64,000 bases of DNA from Syncephalis plumigaleata (Eukaryota; Zoopagomycota; Zoopagomycetes; Zoopagales; Piptocephalidaceae), in assembly GCA_025201365.1 (NCBI GenBank), contig JAIXMF010000006.1, positions 434,001-498,000 on the forward strand, read 5' to 3'. This document shows positions 11,366 through 24,800 of the stretch, piece by piece. The position numbers were made by a program, and so were the translations under genes. The first letter of the stretch is position 1; each line of letters opens with the position of its first letter. The notes under the pieces are model-generated. The model did not search any database. It worked only from the letters and a program-made list of their open reading frames with translations, and was not told the DNA's origin.

Positions 11366-12273
11366 TCACACAATGATTATAGAATGTATTGTAGCCCTTC
11401 TCTCTATCTATATCTATGATAATACTATATCTATAGTAGTTATCTATTGTTTGGATTGTATCATAATATCTATATCTGTTGTATGTGCGTGTGTGTGTGT
11501 TGGGTAATAAACAAGTGTTACATACAGGGTTTTTCCATCTCATTACTTGTTATTCGTTAACTCGACCACAGTCAATAAACAATGTGTATCAACACACACA
11601 TATTATGAACACACAATGAACACAAGTATGCGCTCATAGTTAGTCTCCTTAACCTTGTCGCAGACTACCTGTTTTCATTTGTACGAACACAATAAAACGA
11701 CAGCAACAGCAACAACGACCACTTTTGCCTCTATTGAAACCTTTTTGTTCTTTTATATTAACCTATGTTTTCAGACAAATAGCCACTTGTACTGCTTTAT
11801 TCTATGTTAAGCGGTGCTTCCTCCACTCTTTCTCTTACTTTAACTTTTGTCTTCTTTCTTTTCCTTCTGTTTCTATATACATTCTGACAGGTGAAAGTCG
11901 CTGTGCGATTCATTTCCTTATTCATTCTTCATATTCTTGGCACTACTGCATTCGCAACAATATCAAGCACCGTCAGCTATTATTGTCACTAGTAGTGTTA
12001 CACTCGTATTCGCACCCAGTCCAGTCTAACCATTATCAATTGATAATATTACTCTTATTACTCTTATTTCTATTACTCTTATTATTATAACTGAGCATTA
12101 TATGAACATTATTATTTCGCATAAGTTAATTATTATCGGTGTTGAGGCGGCGTCTAAAAATCGTTTGGTAGCCTGTTTTTCTCCCCATTGGAGGGTAGAC
12201 TTAAATACTGATACATTATCGTTTGGGAAATCATCATATCACCGCAAGTTGCAACTGCGTAAACGGTATCATC
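11366..12273. other. Intergenic, 0.9 kb, no gene seen
   Basis: Contains TCTATA simple repeats (about 11400-11475), a GT-rich run near 11485, an AATAAA at about 11507 for the F-box gene, and a run of TTA/CTT repeats at 12050-12090. Open frames here are translations of these repeats. Confidence 0.55.
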
Positions 12274-15200
12274 ATGGAACGTGTATCATCCGAAAACCTG
12301 ACCATCCGCCCCCTAGCGAGCAGCAACGGCAATGGCAGCAATGGCAATATGAAATTGAATTCACAATATCGACATCGACGTCTTACTCAGGAGATGCGTA
12401 TGCTAGCCGAAAAGGAAACAGCAGCTAGAAATGAAAAGACAGACATGCTACGCGAGGAGATTGCCAATGCCGCACGTACAAAGCAACTTTTAATGCAAAA
12501 CGCCATGGAACGACGTCGACGACGATCAGAGAGGAAATTCAGCCGTACTATCTTGCTAGACTCCATTACGGACTCGACAATCATTAACGATACTCTAGCG
12601 GATGTCGATAGTAATACAAGTTCAGGAAGTGAGACTATATCGATCATACTGGAGAGTGCCATCGGTACAAAGCAGGACGAAACATCGGTTGCGCATAGGC
12701 AACGAACGAATAGTACGGATAAAAGTACAACATTATCACTTGTAGCCAAATTCGAGACGAAACATCATGTAGACGCGACAGTATCATCATCAAAGTCCAT
12801 CATGAACAATAAGAAGATGCAACCATTGAGCAATGGTAAAATCACATCAACTACGAGTGATCAGCACGTATCGAATAGTCAAGTGGCATCAACATCCACG
12901 ACAAAGAGAGCAGCGGTAGCTGGTGCGAAACAAGGTGTTGCACACTTGATTGCTCGGTATAACACGGTCAAGGATGATCAATCAACAACGGCATCCTATT
13001 GTAAAAACAATAAAACGAAGCAACAGCAACAACAGCAACAGCCATCTGTCGCCATTGTGTCAGAGAATACCGATACAAATACACCAGTTGACCAAGTGAA
13101 ATCATCATCGATAGCGTCAAAATCCACACTCAAATCATCTCTAGTCGATGACACTATACTTGAAATAACGGAACTTTTAGCTGAATTGAATACAACCACC
13201 GCGTCTACTGATATGATTGATGATGATACTGAATCGATTACATCGGTGCTAATCAATGATCATGTAAATAGTCCAGCAATATCGCCGACTAGTCAGGTAG
13301 AAGATTCAGGGATTGCGTCGTCATTGGATCCAACGGGAATATCGGTCGAGCTAGATATGGAGGATAGTATTGAAGTGGACACACTACTAGATTCTTACTT
13401 CGACGGCAATGACACGGCATCACCTTCCAATGTCATCGATAATGCTGAATTAAGTGAAATACTCGAGGATCAACATACTAGTAGTATATTAGAATCAGTT
13501 TTGGATGATAATAGTGATGTATCGGTCAGTGGCATGATTGAAGCGCAGGAATCGACCGTTTCCATTAATATACAACTACGGAAGGATAGCGATGCCATAC
13601 GAATGATCAACGAGCTACGCATGCTAGAGGAGGCGGAAGAGCAGCTACGTCAAAGCGATCTAGTAACGGAGCAACTATTAGCAACAGCACGAAAAGGATC
13701 GGTCGCTACCATTGAATCATTGAGATCACCGCGTGATCCGATGTTACAGGACAATTCCATTATATCGCTTTCTTCGTATTATGATGCTGATCTTATACTG
13801 AACAACAGCAGCGTTGCCGTATATGATATTCGTAAATCAATGAGATTAGAGTTTAATTCCAATGATGTCAATGGTTTGTTACTTTCCGATAAAATGCCAC
13901 ATCCCTCCCGATTATCGTCCGATCAAAGTAACGATCCATCGAGATCTAGTAATGGTAGTAATAGTAATAGTCGACTATACATGGTAGATCGCCACTTGCT
14001 AAATCATGCAGGTCGATTGAAAAGCGTGACACCCGTTACAGCGATCAAATCCGAGCTCAATCTACTTGTTAACGATTTATTTCCTACATCGACCGTATCA
14101 CCATCAACCGTTGTACCTCCTCCTCGCTATCCTACATCGAGTTCATCTTCAGCACATACAGCGATATCTCCCTCCACTGCTTCGTTAGGCTCGTCTTTAT
14201 CAACTACATCGACAATAGCATCTTCATCCGATATGATGGTGATCGATACACGTTCGGGTAGAACAAGAAAACCAGCATCCATACTCTCCCCACTCAGTGA
14301 CAGTTCAATATCGGTGGCAAGTATGGCGGAGCATCGATCGTCTATCATCCATAATCGACATGAATCACCATCTGAACATGGTATAAATACAGCTACCGCG
14401 GTTACTTCATCTACCAAGTATGAATCGAACATATCAATGAGCAATGCAACTGCAACGGAAAGTAACAATCCGATAGCATTGATGAATGATATTCCAGCAA
14501 TTCCTCTACGCTCTGCGCCTACAATCATTACTGTGTCGGCACCATTAGTACCGTCAGAAGAAAGGATTCCCGACAAGACACTTGCTATAATTGATCCAAA
14601 TGCGAAACCATTTGCTTCACTTGATCTTCAGGATACAAATCGGCAATTACCTCGTAAGTACTATTATCGTATGTCCACATATACATGTATATTTATTATT
14701 ATTATTCAACAATGTAACACTAGCTACTAACACTAAAACTGAGGAAGGTCTCACTAGTCCTCGTAAAGGTATGGCAGCTGCTTCTCGTGCCGAGTCACGT
14801 AGACAACGACGCAAAAGCGGTGTAGCCGGTACACCAGATGGTAGATGGTCAGCACGTAGTTCTCGTGGTCAGAAATCAGACACAGCACAACCTGCCAGTA
14901 GCGATAATAATCATTTGGATGATAGTCAACCGGACACTTATGTTGCCGAGGAATTCCGTCAAATACTTGGACAGCATCTATCCAATATATTGACAGAGGA
15001 ATTAACCGATACAAATGCATTAGAGATTGATAATGGTGGATCTAGTAGTACACTGCCAAATCCACATCCATCATCATTGTCTGATAGTGATGCGGCCATT
15101 CGCATTGTAGCAGTTCAAGGGCAAAAGGCGCGCATCATCTTCAACGAGAAGCCAGCCCCTCCACCGGGACAACGTCCGATCATCACTAAATCTCGTGGAT

Positions 15201-18200
15201 CACCATTATCGAATGATAATCCAGCACCTAGGATACAGCCAACCTTCTCGACGACTAGTCCCCTTCATCGACAGTCTAAGCATACGATTGCACCGCATCT
15301 ATTCAATACTGCACCACCGAGACATTCACGTTCATCGTCATTTCCATCAATGGATCTTTGCTCCGTCACTATGGATTCCGCAATATCGACATCGTCTCCT
15401 GGTGCGACAACACCAAGTACTCCTTCCGCTTTATGCCCACGTAACATGCCTGCTCACAAGCAGCTGCACAGAAAGTCATCAAGTTTATCGATGAGCCATA
15501 TACAGTATACGAATGGTGCAGTAAATAACGCAATGTTCCAAAGAGAGCAACATTCTTTATTGGCAAAATCAAATGCTATAAGAAACAATATCAATACAGC
15601 GTCCACAATGCAGGCGGAATCATTGGTAAATGGCATCAACAATACTGGCAAGGCTAGTGCTGTATCCTCGACTATTACTGATGCAAATAGTACAAAGACA
15701 AACACCACCGTGTTACACACTCGAGCACCATCCGAGTCTACTATTGCAAAATCAATTCCTATTAGCCATCAGCGATCTCACTCTCAGCCGATTATTCATA
15801 GTATCAATCATATTGAACGTATTGCATCACCAGTACATCGTAGTAGCAGTAGCAGCAGCAGCAGTAGTACTGCACAACCAGCATTATTGCAAAAGAGTAA
15901 TACCACATTGCCCACGAATAGAGTATCTACTACCACTACTACTAGTGATAAACCACAGACTTCTTGGGAGAATCTACCACCGTGGAATCAACTTTATTGG
16001 AGTAGTAATAATGGTAGTAACAATGATGATAGTGATGCAGATACAAGTAATCGCACTATTTCCGATACAGCATCTAGTAGTAAGCAACAGCGTCAACAAC
16101 AACGGCAGCGGCAACATAGTATAGAACAGCAATTGAAAGATGATTCAATACCAATGACATCGTCAATGAATACAATGCTTGAAACTGCCTCTAGTCCATC
16201 GACATCTCCATCGTTGACTAGTAATCCTCTACAAGCGATGCGTCGTCAACCATCGACAAGAGCGAAAGCATTAGCGGAATCATTGAGTGTTGGCGCCAGA
16301 ACGAATTCATTAGCAGGAACAACAGCAACATCAATTGTCGAGACAAACAAGTCGACCATTCATCGTCCAATTAATACGGTGTAAGTTAGCATGTCCTATG
16401 TTTATACACGTTCATTAGACTAACTATTATTATTATTGTTGTTATTGTTATTGTTATTGCTAGATCGCCAACTAGTGAAAATAGTCCATTGGTTATACTG
16501 ACCACGTATTTGAAACATTTCGATTTCGCGGAAACATCCATAGATTTAGCATTACGGTAAGTCGTAATTGTGGAAAACATTATAACAACTTGCTAATAAC
16601 AAATCATTAGAGCACTACTATTGGATATTCCATTACCGCGCCAACCTGAAAAGATCGATTGTATTCTTGTTGCTTTCTCCAATCGTTTCTACGAATGTAA
16701 TCCAGATATGTTCTCTTCTGTTGGTGGGTGATTTTATTATTTTGTACTTTGTCTTTATTTCAGTTACTAATTATTCATTAGATGCGGTCTACTCTACTGG
16801 ATTTGCCATGCTATTGCTACATGTGGATACGCATGGCATGGACGCACGACATATGATCACATTTGAGCAATTCGTCAATCAGGCCAATTCAATTGATAAA
16901 ACTCGACCAGTAGCACAAGAACTACTAGAGGTACGTAGTAGTAAATACTACAATGTAGCAACACTCACTTACCATCATACATACACCCTTATAGATTCTT
17001 TATGATAACGTATTAACCTTAAAGTTCTCGCATGCCAGTGAGCCGCATGGCAATTGCAATAGCACTAGTTGCAATGATAAACATCATCGTGCTACTGGTC
17101 ATCATGGCAATGAAAATCACGGCAATCTATTGGGTCGTTTCCTAGGGCGTCATCGACAACATGGTACACAGGCGACGAAATCTCCTCAACGCTTTCTGCA
17201 ACAGGTAATTACTATCGCAACAATGCTAAACGACACCAATGACTAATCTATCATTTATAGACAAATAAGGCAAAGCTAGCCGCACAAATACGCGTACCTA
17301 GTGCACAACAGTACACGTACAAGCCAGGCAATCGAGTATGGCCAATGTCACAGGAATTACTAAAGAAACGTTGTACACTTCGTGTATCCGGTGTTAAACA
17401 AAGTCTAGCGTCTACCATCGGCAATCATCCGACCGAGTATTCGCTTGCTTTAGCACCACATCATACTACGCAGTACGATGAGCATCATACATCTACCGTG
17501 GAATTGCTATGTAATCATCAAGACTTTGTATTTCGTAAGTTGGACCAGGTGGAAAATGGTCAACGCAGTGGACAACGATCATGGATTCCCTATTGGCTTA
17601 TACTATGTGGTTCGCAATTGCTACTATTCACGGAGGTTGCATGGTTTCGCGACATGGAAATACGAGGTGGCACAGTAGTTAATGAGCAAGGAGTAACACA
17701 TATGGTAAGGACCATTATCGATTTATACTAGCAAATATCATTATTATAACTTTATACATCCACGCATGCTTTACTTTCCTTCACTCTAGTATCAAGGCAC
17801 GGCGCTTCCACCCGCTGAGATCCATTCGTTAAAAGATGCCATTTGTATTATTGATAGCACCTACACCAAGTACCCTTACACTATCCGTCTATGTCTAGCC
17901 GATGGTCAACAATGGCTGCTACGTACGAATGACGAGGAAGCCATGGCTCAATGGATGTTCCACATTAATCACGCTGCCGTGTATCGCTCCATCAAATTGG
18001 ATCTAATACCACGATCGTGCAATGATAGAAACGAACTGAGACTACGTCGTAATATCATTACTGGTCATCTAACAAGTATCGCATCTCGTCTGGCAACCGT
18101 CGAGGATAGAATCAACGCGGACACTCGTCTATTCCATCAACTCTCTGTGAGCGTGCCAATTCGACGAAAGATCCGAGATCGTGCCATTGCAGCTGGACGA

Positions 18201-18308
18201 GCACTTGATACTCGACTGCGAAAGACGTACATTGAACAGCAACAACTGCAATGCTATCGGGAGATACTAAGCCTCGAGTGTAACTCTGTTATACTAGAAT
18301 TAAAATAA
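12274..18308 (+). CDS. Large Sec7-PH domain protein (ARF-GEF family, Syt1-like), altered catalytic site
   Basis: About 1,850 residues from eight exons. Introns fit at 14654-14723, 16381-16463, 16557-16610, 16724-16781, about 16930-16994, 17204-17260 and 17705-17789. The first 1,340 residues are Ser/Thr/Asn-rich and disordered, with an early basic coiled coil (MRMLAEKETAARNEKTDMLR region). A Sec7 domain follows from 16464 (YLKHFDFAETSIDLALRALL, then KIDCILVAFSNRFYECNP, then FAMLLLHVDTH). Then come a PH domain (WIPYWLILCGSQLLLFTEV to QWLLRTNDEEAMAQW) and a C-terminal coiled coil. This layout is that of fungal Syt1-type exchange factors for ARF GTPases at Golgi or endosomal membranes. The FRLPGEAQKID-type loop of active Sec7 domains reads IPLPRQPEKID here, so Gln stands at the glutamic-finger position. 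The track-like start at 12223 is not ATG; 12274 is. Confidence 0.85.
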
Positions 18309-18362
18309 ATATCCGTATATATACATCTACATATAAAGCATCACCTTCTTTTTAACTACTTT

Positions 18363-19187
18363 TTATTCATCTTTTGCATTGTCAAATAAAGATATTTTTC
18401 TTTCTAATTGTCGTATCTCCTCGTTTAACTGATCAATCTCTTGTTGACATGCATCTATCATTATCATTAATGTTACTATTATACTAAAGAATATCACACA
18501 ATTACCATCATCACGGTCTATAAACTTCTGATAAGCTCTAGCATTCAATGCATCTAAATTGTATATACCAATTAGAATATAACCATACGGTTATTATTAT
18601 TATTATTAACTGACCTCGAGCACTTTTTACGGTTATTCTACGTAATAGTCGTTGTGGTTCTGCATTGATCGAATTGTACTCTTTCAGAAAACTAATATTA
18701 TCCTCTAGTATGGCATTCTCACTGTAGCAATTGATAAGCATTTTGATAGTAGATCTGACTGTTCGCTTACCGTTGATACTTGTCTTGCTCCTGTTTAGTG
18801 ACGTGTATTTCATGATTTATCTTCTGGCCAAGGATATGTTGCTCACGAATAAGCAAGGCCGTGGCTAATACCTAGTAGTATAACATCAATACTCGCTAAC
18901 CAATACTATACATATATGTCCATGTGCATATACCTTTTTAACGAGTTCGCCATTTTTACTCATCTTCTGTTTCTCTCTAAGTATCAAACTATGTTAATGA
19001 AAGCACTATCGCCTATTACTATTTACCATACGCTTGTAAATCCGTTATTTGTTGTTGTATTCGTATACATTCCTTTTCAAGTAGTTCACTACGTTGCTAT
19101 TATACGTTATTATTATTACTAGCTTCTATCTAAGTAAATACTTACACGCAAGTTGTCAGGATCAATAGAATGTGTGTTATAATCCAT
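18363..19187 (-). CDS. Small seven-exon coiled-coil protein, unknown
   Basis: Assembled by eye from the minus strand: ATG at 19187 (MDYNTHSIDPDNLR), then six short introns, all with GT...AG and consistent phase, and a stop at 18363-18365. The product is about 169 residues, almost entirely helical: QRSELLEKECIRIQQQITDL, VLATALLIREQHILGQKINH, ENAILEDNISFLKEYNSINA and a C-terminal heptad stretch EIDQLNEEIRQLERKISLF. It lacks membrane segments and cysteine motifs. Short coiled-coil proteins of this shape occur in kinetochore, spindle-pole and tethering complexes, but I cannot place it. It is divergent from ELP4 with only 177 bp between the two start codons, so the pair may share a promoter. Confidence 0.65.
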
Positions 19188-19364
19188 GGTATGAATAAAC
19201 GGATACTTCTGTGTTAGAATTGGTAACAATAAAGTGAAAAGCAGTACTCTAGCTTATTAACAGCATCATCGACATTCTTGTGGTTATCACTCCTTTTCGC
19301 TATCGTTTTGATATTAGAGTGAAAAAAAGAAAGAAAGAAAGAAAACTCGACATCGCTCTAAACA
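19188..19364. promoter_or_regulatory. Short shared divergent promoter
   Basis: 177 bp separate the minus-strand coiled-coil gene from ELP4. It contains a GAAA repeat at about 19320-19345 just before the ELP4 start. No clear TATA box is seen. The bidirectional role is inferred from layout. Confidence 0.4.
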
Positions 19365-21002
19365 ATGAGTGCCTTTCAACGACGTGCACCAACTAGTCAG
19401 CCTGCATTGCCTCAGGGAACTCGTCTATCCGTGTATAACACGCAACTACTTACGTCAACGGGCGTGTCGTCACTCGATGATATCCTTTATTACAACTATT
19501 ACTACTATTACTACTATTACTATTTCGATAAACTTATCTTGTTAACTCTAATTACGCTTTATTGGTGGTGGTCTGCCTATAGGCACGCTCATTCTTGTCA
19601 AGGAGGATAGAAATACACGATATGCTCAGTTACTATTACGCTATTTCATGTCACAAGGATTGGCTCATGATCATGGTTTATTCGTAGCATCAGCGGATAC
19701 AACACCGGATGCCCTACTACAATGTCTTCCATCGTGGAGGAAGACCGAGAAGAGTGCGTCGACGAAGACGGGAAATGAAGATAAACCAGCAGATACTAGT
19801 AATAGTAATAATAGCAGCAGCAGTAATAGTAATGACGATGATCGTATGAAGATTGCTTGGCGTTATCAGCATCTTCGTAAAGTGGATACTTCTGCTAGTC
19901 ATGATAATGGATCTACTACTACCAGCACTACTACGAGTAAGTATGATGTATACACTAGTTTCAACATCAATCCTTAACCATCATTAATCGATATATATAT
20001 ATATATATGTATATCTACTAGATACAACAACATTTTGTCATAAATTCGATATTACCAAAGCCATTGATACGGAACATCTAGCGAGTCCACATATTGTTAA
20101 GGTGGCCCTAGATGCTAGTCATCAACAACAGGATCCCTATGCACAATTGTACAAAGCGATATCAGCTCAAATCGATCAATCTTATAGCTCATTGGCGGCA
20201 GCTACGGCAGATAAGAAAGACGCGGCTTCACGTCGTATTCTACGTATTGCTATTCAATCGTTAATATCGCCTGCTTGGCCTGCTACTACACCGCAAGTAA
20301 GTGTGATCATCCATTACAATACTATGATATATATGAGATCAACTGGCTAATTGTATTAATCTTCTTATTCCATCAATCATTTCCCTATTTGTAGGCGACA
20401 TTCCGATTCCTACACAGTCTTCGTGGTCTACTACGCTACTCGTTGGGTGTAGCCATGATTACACTGCCCGCTTATTTGTACGAATCGATCACTGCCACCA
20501 CATCGATACCCAATGCTGCCAGTTGGATAAGACGATTTGAACATTGTGCCGATTTAGTGATTGAATTACGTTCATTCTCAGGTAATTAGTTGTACAAAGC
20601 TTATATATATATATATATATATACACATCTGTTATCACAATAGTATTAATAAAACTCGCATCAATAGAACAAGAACAAAAAACTATGGGATCTGACCCGG
20701 CCACCGCTTATCATGGTACACTTCATATTCGACGAGCTGCCGGTGTCAACACATTAGTGGCAACTTCCGTGAAATATGGACATGCTGGCGAGAATCTAGC
20801 TTTTCGTCAGAAACGACATGGATTACTCGTGGAAACGCTTCATCTACCACCAGAGGGTGGAGTATCCGAACGCCGATCCACTCCTGCATCGAGTACATCG
20901 AGCGATAAAGGGAAGCGTAATAAAGTGATCCGACCTGCCATGGGTCTAAGCTGTGCAAGTGGTGGCAATGGTAGTAGTGGTAGTAATCCACTTGATTTCT
21001 AA
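19365..21002 (+). CDS. ELP4: Elongator complex subunit Elp4
   Basis: Elp4 is a RecA-fold subunit of the Elp456 ring of Elongator, which modifies wobble uridine of tRNAs. The protein is 430 residues from five exons (19365-19479, 19556-19936, 20022-20296, 20395-20581, 20668-21002), and the lengths sum to a whole number of codons. Typical features: PALPQGTRLSVYNTQLLTST, then the loop region SLDG/FIGGGLPIGTLILVKED, then FVASADTTPDALLQCLPSW, ATFRFLHSLRGLLRYSLG, and near the end KRHGLLVETLHLPPEGG. The first intron is not GT...AG: it starts with ATATCCTTT and ends with AC (see the finding). A low-complexity Ser/Asn insert (about 19780-19930) interrupts the domain. Confidence 0.92.
19480..19555 (+). 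other. U12-type AT-AC intron in ELP4
   Basis: 76 nt. The 5' end is ATATCCTTT, a full match to the U12 donor consensus. Near the 3' end TTGTTAACTC resembles the TTCCTTAACY branch site, with the branch A about 10 nt before the terminal AC. Removal gives SLDG|FIGGGLPIGT, the conserved Elp4 sequence, in frame. No GT...AG alternative restores this. Confidence 0.88.
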
Positions 21003-21285
21003 TAAATATCACTTCTTTAATAGATTACGCATATTATCATGATAATACAGTGTTTTTCCATCCATTTTGCGCATTTATCCTTTAACGTTTGTAGTTCATT
21101 AATAAATAGATTAACACAATTGTTAACACCATCATTACCATAGAAATGCCAATTGATACAGCATGATAATAATAACAATTCAGTATTAGTAATGGATCCT
21201 TCATTGATAGCAATAACTATCATCATCAATTCTATAAGATAGATGATACAAGTGTACTAGTGTAGTTGGATATTGCCATGTCATG

Positions 21286-21480
21286 TACTTACAAGTAGCT
21301 ATTGATTATCGTGTATGGAATCGGGATATGGCTGCATGTCTGAACTTCATTCAGATTATCCGCAGTCATCGTGCTAAAGGGCGTATTCCAACACAATTCC
21401 AACGAGGTGCCGTTCCTTCTAAGCGTTCAAAGAAAGAAGGACAAGGACAACGGGGGTCCAAACAACGAAAATCAAATTAA
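21286..21480 (+). mobile_element. Remnant of a TnpB/Fanzor-like transposase C-terminus
   Basis: A short frame gives YRVWNRDMAACLNFIQIIRS followed by GRIPTQFQR and a Lys/Arg-rich tail. The WNRDxxACLN pattern resembles the third RuvC motif (NRDxNAxxN) of TnpB/Fanzor-type proteins of DNA transposons common in early-diverging fungi. Only the C-terminal piece is present: no upstream RuvC I/II or zinc ribbon is readable. A neighbouring frame stays open to about 21513, which suggests a frame change. I see no terminal repeats. Moderate-to-low confidence from motif memory. Confidence 0.3.
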
Positions 21481-21896
21481 CCGTGGCGTTATCGCTGCCG
21501 CACCACAAAATACGTAAGTGTTATTATAACTATTATTTATTCGTAACAACAAATGGCTAACTGCGCAAATTGGATGGAAATAGCCTGTAGTTTGAAATGC
21601 CTCCATTTAGTAGTAGTCGGATGATGGAAATGGTAATAGTAAAGAATAATCAAAATGTGCCTCTATTCTTCTTGTTGTAGTTGTAGTAGCTGTTAGATAG
21701 CACATTGAGAAACTAGACATAGATGATGATAATAGAAATAGTAAAGAGCGGTTTAAACTAAACATAACAAGGAAGATGATTGGAATGGACGATGATAAAC
21801 AAAAAATAGTAGTAGTAGTAGTAGTAGTAATAAAGAGGGTAAGAAATAATAATAATAATAATAAGAAAGTAAACCACAATCAGTTAGGAATGTCAA

Positions 21897-24800
21897 CTAC
21901 TGATAGAAATCGGCGGGAACACTACTTGGAAAGGCTTGTTGAACAGATAATAGCATGCATACCACCTTCTCCTCGTTACCTACAAGAATATCGGCCGTTG
22001 TGTAGCCTTTCGTGTCGACATTGAGCTTGTGTAGAAAGTGGAATGCCGTTGACATATCATCCACGGGACGACCGGTCTCGCGTGCCTCCGGAATGGTAGA
22101 CGCTAGCTTGTAACCCGAGAGTTCCTCCATGAATCGTAAAAGCAGCTGACCCGAGCGTAGATCGGCGACTAGATCGTTGGCATGATAACCGGCATGTGCC
22201 AAATAACGATTAACCCAGTTGAGCAGCTTGGGTACGAGGTCACCTGTACGAAGTTGGTCCGGCTCCTCGGGTACACCGGCCATGCCGCTGGCCACTACAG
22301 AAGCGTGTGATTGGTACTGTTGTTTCTGGAGTGATAGCCGGTCTTGGTTACTATTATTTCCGATAGAAGAAGAAAGATGAGACTGACGCGTCAGCAACGT
22401 GATGCTTTGTCCACTACGTGAATTAGGTCGTCGCCCCGTGCTGTCCTCCACTGCACGGCTCAGGCGCGACATGACACTCATACGCGGTTTACTCTGTCGT
22501 TTCTCTTCCCCACCTTCTTGATTTGCACGCATAATTCCGCTTACACGTTGTCCAATAGGAGCACCATTGGCCGCACTAGCCGGCCGACTCCTTGGATCAA
22601 ATCGCTCAAACGACATTTGCCGCATATATTGCATCTGTTGCATAGGTTGCATAGACTGATGATGATGTTGATGATGATGATACGTACCAGTAGTAGCATT
22701 ATTATTATTACCAGTATTCATTGTGGATTCCCGTTCTTGTGTTGATATCGAGCTGGCCGACACCGGCTTACTTAGAGGTGGTGATATCATGTGTGAAGAT
22801 TGCAGCATCTGTTGCTGTTGCTGTTGCTGCTGCTGTCCCCAATTGTTCGTGATATCACCGCCTGTAAATGGCTCGCTATCAATGTTAGGCAGGCCCCAAT
22901 TGTCACTAGGTTTCTGCGGTGACACGGGTGACACGGGAGAACCCGAGAACACAGCCGATGGAGGGCGTGGTGCCATGTCACGCGCAACATTAAGTGGCAC
23001 GGTAGCCACTGTACACGAAGACACGACAGGAGCATTCGGGTCACGACCAATGGTGGCTTTTATCAAGCATTTGATCCATGCCTTCGTGGCATCTTCATCA
23101 TCATAGCAGAACACTTGTACACGACGATCTGGATGCTTGTTGGAAGGTGTAATGCGGAATCCGTAATAGCCAGGATTGGCATTCGGGTCGGGTGTGATAC
23201 GACAACCCGCAATACTAATGACGGGTTTAATACGATCCGCCTATCATATTAAACGTGCTTATTAGTTAATAAACTATGATCTATAATATGCGTTACGCTA
23301 CTTACATCGGGTGTTTTCGACGAGAATAACTGACCATTCTTCAACACGAACCAGCGTCGTTTCCACACCTTAACCGGTCCAATGTTTGTCGACGTAGCCA
23401 GCCTTGATGATCCGGTCGCGGTACACCCGACTGACGAGCGAGTGAACCGATCTCGGGTGCCGCCTCTTGATAATGCATCGGACGTGCCAGTGTCGACATG
23501 CTGGGCAACATATTGGTAGGCGATACAGTACGACTAAGCGAGGGTTTTCGTGATGCCGGCTCGCTATGCGGCTGCTGCTGCGGTGATTCGGGTTGAGTCC
23601 AAATGATTGGCATGGACGGTGTTCGTTGGTGTTGTGGCGGCTGACGTATCGTGTAGCCACTAGGTGCTTTTGGCACGGAAGAACGATAATCGCTATTGCC
23701 ATTATTGTTATTATTACCGGTATCAAGATTTAGATCGTGCGATTCGCGTACAGGCGACAATTGCGTATCGGGTTTTGGCGGGGTCGATGCGAATGATCCC
23801 TCCAGGCCAGCGCTGTAGACGGCGGCAGCCAATGGAGCATCGGAACCAAAACTCATGGTAGATATCGGACGAGATGGGGAGCGACGAGGTGGTGCCACGC
23901 TGCCGGGTGGAGGCGGTGCACGTCGATAAGCATTATTCACGGTGGCGGCCGCGCTCATGTTATCGTACAACTCCTGACGCATCGATGGACCTCGTGATAG
24001 GGTCGAGTTGCTATTGTTACTTGAAGCGGATCGCATAGATGCTCGTGAATCGGCACGCATTGGATCCAAATGATTGTGTGATCCGGAATTACTACCGCGT
24101 ATACTACGATTCGATGAAGTGGCGTCATTATTGGTGCGTAGATTGGAAATGGCTTGCATGATATGGTAGCGACGACCGAATGATGAAATGTCCAATTCCT
24201 TGAGCATGGTAATGTTCAGATCAAGCAATACATCGCCTGTAATTTCATGCTTTCTAAATTCGGGCACCACTGATGACAAGCCAGCACTATCAAGCCAATT
24301 GGCCACTTGATCTACATTCCATGACGCAGGATCATCCTCCTTAACAGCGGGACCATTATTGTTGTTGTTGGTGTAATCGTTAATCTGCTGTTGTTCCTCG
24401 GCGTGATTAGTCATGGCGGTGATGGTGGTAGTTGGCATTGGTGGTGTCAATAATTGCTGTTCATGCTTCGTCTCAGTTCTCATTTCCACCTGAGTCACCG
24501 ATGTCATCATGTTGTTGTTATAAGCGAGTGTTTTGGAATGACTATCCGATGCCATCGATGTACGACTACTCGTATGATGTCGTCGTCCGGCCTCCTCCTC
24601 CTCCTGCGTAGATTGTACCGAGACTGTTGAGTCAGGAGATTGACGGAATGTAGCCAACGGTTGTGATAGCGATGTCTGAGGTTGTGGCGCGTTAATGGAA
24701 ACCTCAGCATCGTGTAATTCTATACTGGCACGTGTAATACTCGTGCGTTTAGCAACTAGCGCTGTCGTTACCGGTGATGATGACGTCGACGATATCGATT

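Noticed and set aside
12223-12273. Longer start of the Sec7-PH protein
   Set aside because: The codon at 12223 is TTG; the first ATG in frame is 12274.
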